Origin: Nitrospira sp.
Lineage (GTDB): Bacteria; Nitrospirota; Nitrospiria; Nitrospirales; Nitrospiraceae
Direction: 5' to 3'
NCBI GenBank assembly: GCA_037045225.1
Contig: JBAOHZ010000009.1
Span: forward strand, 186,001 to 250,000
DNA: 64,000 bases
The position numbers were made by a program, and so were the translations under genes. The notes beneath the pieces are model-generated. The model searched no databases. It was not told the origin of the DNA and worked only from the letters and a program-made list of their open reading frames with translations. Shown one piece after another: positions 61,366 through 64,000 of this stretch. Numbering within the stretch: position 1 is the first letter of the stretch; every line of letters starts with the position of its first letter.

Positions 61366-62571
61366 TCACCGTTTGCACGCTCCTTGTTCCTGAGATTGCA
61401 AGCACGAGACAACGATCTCTTCCAACCGCCGTGCGCTCATATCCCAACTCAGATTTTGTCGAAGTTGTTCTCCAATTCCAGCCGATCCATCCCATACAGG
61501 GCATGAACCATCGGCAATGGAAGAGAGTGTCCTAGCCAAAGAATCAGAAGACCCATTTGTGAACAACCATCCCCGCGCTCTTTCCGCGAGGCGTTGATTC
61601 CCCCCAATGTCAGATCCGAGAAATGGCACTCCACAAGCGAGGGCTTCCAGTACCGCGTTGGAATAGTTCTCGTAGCGGCTCGGCATGACGAACAGATCCA
61701 TCGCTCGATACCAATCGGCCAACCGTTCATGTGGCACATCGGCTTCCATGTGGACGAGTCGCCCAGCGATTTCTTCATTGAGGACAGTGCGAAGTTTTCC
61801 CTCTTCCTCCCCTGATCCAATGATGAGCAGCCTTGCATGAGGGATTGAACTGAGGAGTTTCTTGAAGGCTTCGGCCAAAAGATCAATACCTTTCACATAA
61901 GCCAGCCGCCCAACGTAGCCGATGACCCATTCCGCGTTGGTCCAGCCAAGCCGTTGTCGCGCCACAGATTGGCCTGGTTTGAATACATCGCCATCCAGGC
62001 CGATCGGCAATTCCATAGCATGCTCGCCTAGAAACTTACGGATGTGACGTAGGGCATCGCCATTGGCGCAGACTGCATGGATCCCCTTCAACAGCGGAGC
62101 CAGATCTGCGGAGACGGGACCGGGTAGCCGCAAAACAGTGGGACACACTTTCGCAATGTGTCCGGCTAATACCGAATTCCCATGGACGTAGACGGCATCA
62201 AAGTCCTTCCAGCGGCCGTTGAATTCCAGATCGACTCGACGCGCAAAACGCTGGTCGTGCCACCGGACAGTCCTCCAGCACAGCGCCCCTTGGAGGCGAT
62301 CCCAGGTAGCTCGCAAGGACGTTCCCTCCGGAATCCATCCAGCCAGTCTCGACAAGACATCCTGACCTAATTTCCTCGACCAATATCCGGACAGAGGAAG
62401 TGGAGCGATCTGGGCAGGCAACGTGATCGGATGATGGCCCCTCGAACCGGCGATAAAGGTGGCTGCAACAGTATGGCCTCGTTTGGCGAACGCCGAGAAA
62501 AGGTTTCGGGTAAAATTTTCCCCCCCTCCACGCAACACGCCTAACTCGGAATGGACAACCAGGATATTCAC
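61366..62571 (-). CDS. Family 4 glycosyltransferase
   Basis: This 401-aa GT-B enzyme starts with GTG: MNILVVHSELGVLRGGGENF. It contains YVGRLAYVKGIDLLAEAFK, IIGSGEEEGKLRTVL and SRYENYSNAVLEALACGVP. It lies 16 bp downstream of the partial GT-C gene and couples into the next glycosyltransferase. It adds a sugar to a lipid-linked glycan; specificity unknown. Confidence 0.9.
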   Translation of the reverse strand: MNILVVHSELGVLRGGGENFTRNLFSAFAKRGHTVAATFIAGSRGHHPITLPAQIAPLPLSGYWSRKLGQDVLSRLAGWIPEGTSLRATWDRLQGALCWRTVRWHDQRFARRVDLEFNGRWKDFDAVYVHGNSVLAGHIAKVCPTVLRLPGPVSADLAPLLKGIHAVCANGDALRHIRKFLGEHAMELPIGLDGDVFKPGQSVARQRLGWTNAEWVIGYVGRLAYVKGIDLLAEAFKKLLSSIPHARLLIIGSGEEEGKLRTVLNEEIAGRLVHMEADVPHERLADWYRAMDLFVMPSRYENYSNAVLEALACGVPFLGSDIGGNQRLAERARGWLFTNGSSDSLARTLSSIADGSCPVWDGSAGIGEQLRQNLSWDMSARRLEEIVVSCLQSQEQGACKR

Positions 62572-62587
62572 GACCGTGAGACCAAGC

Positions 62588-64000
62588 CTATTTATGTATT
62601 TCTTGCGCCGAGGAAATCGGTTGCGATCTATCCAGCCGATCCGGGTCTTTCATCAGGAGTATCCATCCTTGGCTACTAGCAAGGCGGACCATGCGCACGA
62701 GACCTACGCCGGCGAGCAGAGGAATAATGAGCTCGAGCGGAACTCGATAACGTGAGCCTGCACCGAATGAAATACCTGCCGTCAGGGTCAGGACACAGCA
62801 CATGCCGAGTATTGCCAATAGCCAGTTCCGATTAATGGCATCGTCCCCTTGACTTGCCCCCCAGGCCTGCCTCATTCCGATCGCGGCACACAATACCAAC
62901 GCCGCCCAAATCCCTCCTAGCATCAATGCGTCACCTGAAAAATTCAATCGAGCCGGGGCCAAAATGCCGGCATGCGGATGAACAAATGGCTCAGCTGCGT
63001 TCATTCCAAAAGCATAAGCGGCTGCATACGGATGTTCGCGAAGAAGAGCCTTCACCCGGCGCCACCGCTCTTCATCAGCTTCTTGGGGAGACAACACCCA
63101 ATGTGCTTCATCTTCTTCAGCTGCCCGGAGCATTGCCCAACGATCCCCATCCGCCCCAGAAATCTGTGCTTTGACACTAGACGAGAACCATTGCCAGGCC
63201 GCCTTCCCAGAAACATCGGTAAAGCCGTTGAACTGCGCCTCATGCATATTGCGCATTTTCCAGAGGTGCACCGGTACGGCAGCACAGACCAGCATGGCAG
63301 CCACTAGCAACCAAGCCCGGAGTCTTTTATCGGGATACAGCGCAAATACTACAACTGCCACAAGTGGGATCAAGGGAAGTACGGGTCGCACAAATACGGC
63401 GGCGCTCGTCAGTAGTCCGATCAAACTGCCACCGGCTATGACCATCACGACAGTCCGCGCGTACTGAACGACAAAATACATGGCAAGGAACAGGAGCGAG
63501 AGCACAAGAAGAAACAGACCGTCGGTGAGGAGAAACCCCGCTCTTACCGCTCCCCAGGGGGAAAAGGCAGCTAGCAACGCTCCCACAAATGCCATCGGCG
63601 GCGGAAGTAGTTGCCTCGCTAACCAATACAGAACAAGGACGCTCAATGACACGATCAGGGTTTGGGTGATCAACAAGGTCCGCAATTCCGTACCAACCAC
63701 AGACATGAGGACCGCCAGAAATGCAGGGTATCCGGGAGTGCGAGAAATCTCAGGCTTATGATACCGATTTAAAAAATAGCCTGATTCCCATAGACTCTGG
63801 GCAGTTTCGATGTAGGTTGCTGAATCCGGGAAGACGAGTTGGCTCACCTCCGCGCGGCACGTAAGAGCGAGCCGCATGGAGAGCGAGCATGCCATGATAA
63901 TCAGCGATGCGAACACCACATGAGATCTTAACCAGTCAGAGAGGTGCTGGTATCGATTCAGAGTGCGGAGAGGAATCCCTTGAACTCCCTGATCTGAACA
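62588..64000 (-). CDS. ArnT-like GT-C glycosyltransferase, 5' end outside the window
   Basis: At least 470 residues of a multi-spanning GT-C enzyme are visible, paralogous to the first module of the 948-aa fusion. Shared landmarks are FPDSATYIETAQSLWESGYF, PEISRTPGYPAFLAVLMSVV, AQFNGFTDVSGKAAW and FGAGSRYRVPLELIIPLLAG. A GTG at 63919 could be read as a start, but the frame stays open to position 64000. Its residues there (RYQHLSDWLRSH) also match the N-terminal part of the fusion, so the true start lies beyond the window. Confidence 0.85.
   Translation of the reverse strand, partial: CSDQGVQGIPLRTLNRYQHLSDWLRSHVVFASLIIMACSLSMRLALTCRAEVSQLVFPDSATYIETAQSLWESGYFLNRYHKPEISRTPGYPAFLAVLMSVVGTELRTLLITQTLIVSLSVLVLYWLARQLLPPPMAFVGALLAAFSPWGAVRAGFLLTDGLFLLVLSLLFLAMYFVVQYARTVVMVIAGGSLIGLLTSAAVFVRPVLPLIPLVAVVVFALYPDKRLRAWLLVAAMLVCAAVPVHLWKMRNMHEAQFNGFTDVSGKAAWQWFSSSVKAQISGADGDRWAMLRAAEEDEAHWVLSPQEADEERWRRVKALLREHPYAAAYAFGMNAAEPFVHPHAGILAPARLNFSGDALMLGGIWAALVLCAAIGMRQAWGASQGDDAINRNWLLAILGMCCVLTLTAGISFGAGSRYRVPLELIIPLLAGVGLVRMVRLASSQGWILLMKDPDRLDRSQPISSAQEIHK

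Noticed and set aside
63917..63919. GTG as the true start of the last gene
   Set aside because: The frame stays open to the window edge, and the residues upstream match the N-terminal part of the paralogous fusion protein.

Overview
The window looks like one contiguous chromosomal stretch of a Nitrospira-like bacterium (Nitrospirota). This is an inference from gene content and style: a diderm with many lipoproteins and a complete lipoprotein maturation and sorting set, high-GC housekeeping genes, and a large glycan locus. No rRNA, tRNA, CRISPR array or insertion sequence was found.

1-5,600 holds envelope-type genes of mostly unknown role: the 5' end of one lipoprotein gene, three tandem paralogous lipoproteins and a BamE-like lipoprotein on the minus strand, then a flavin-binding-type protein, a VanZ-PilZ pair, and a two-TM protein with two tiny neighbours. 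5,608-14,405 (plus) carries lnt, prfB with its programmed +1 frameshift, lysS, lolC/E-like and lolD genes, a TraF-type outer-membrane protein and a lipoprotein. Lnt and the Lol transporter serve the many lipoproteins encoded around them. 14,408-23,655 (minus) is a GAF protein followed by a complete tryptophan operon, read in the order LysM lipoprotein, trpE, trpG, trpD, trpC, small lipoprotein, trpF, trpB, trpA. A good sigma70-type promoter precedes the LysM gene.

23,898-33,168 contains a MoxR-type AAA ATPase translationally coupled to a 632-aa protein of unknown family, then ligA, a CNNM/CorC-type CBS protein overlapping ligA tail to tail, rlpA, an ACT-domain protein, a cupin, a BamE-like lipoprotein with a clear promoter, and a small PRC-barrel-like protein.

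33,262-64,000 is a surface polysaccharide locus, almost entirely on the minus strand and continuing past the window. It encodes a Wzz/BY-kinase, a fusion of an initiating sugar-phosphate transferase with a FlaA1/CapD-type dehydratase, two DegT-type aminotransferases, a non-hydrolysing 2-epimerase, and a Gfo/Idh dehydrogenase fused to a hexapeptide acetyltransferase. Together these fit synthesis of a 2,3-diacetamido uronic acid sugar nucleotide. The locus also has a deacetylase, a FAD oxidoreductase, an NAD epimerase, GT2, GT4 and GT-C glycosyltransferases, three stand-alone methyltransferases, a VanZ-LamG fusion and one secreted beta-helix protein on the opposite strand. From about 51 kb the base composition looks more AT-rich by eye and gene starts are less tidy, suggesting a separately acquired module. 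Its most striking gene is a 948-aa GT-C/GT2/methyltransferase triple fusion, flanked by stand-alone relatives of its first and last domains. No Wzx flippase, Wzy polymerase or Wza-type exporter was recognised here.
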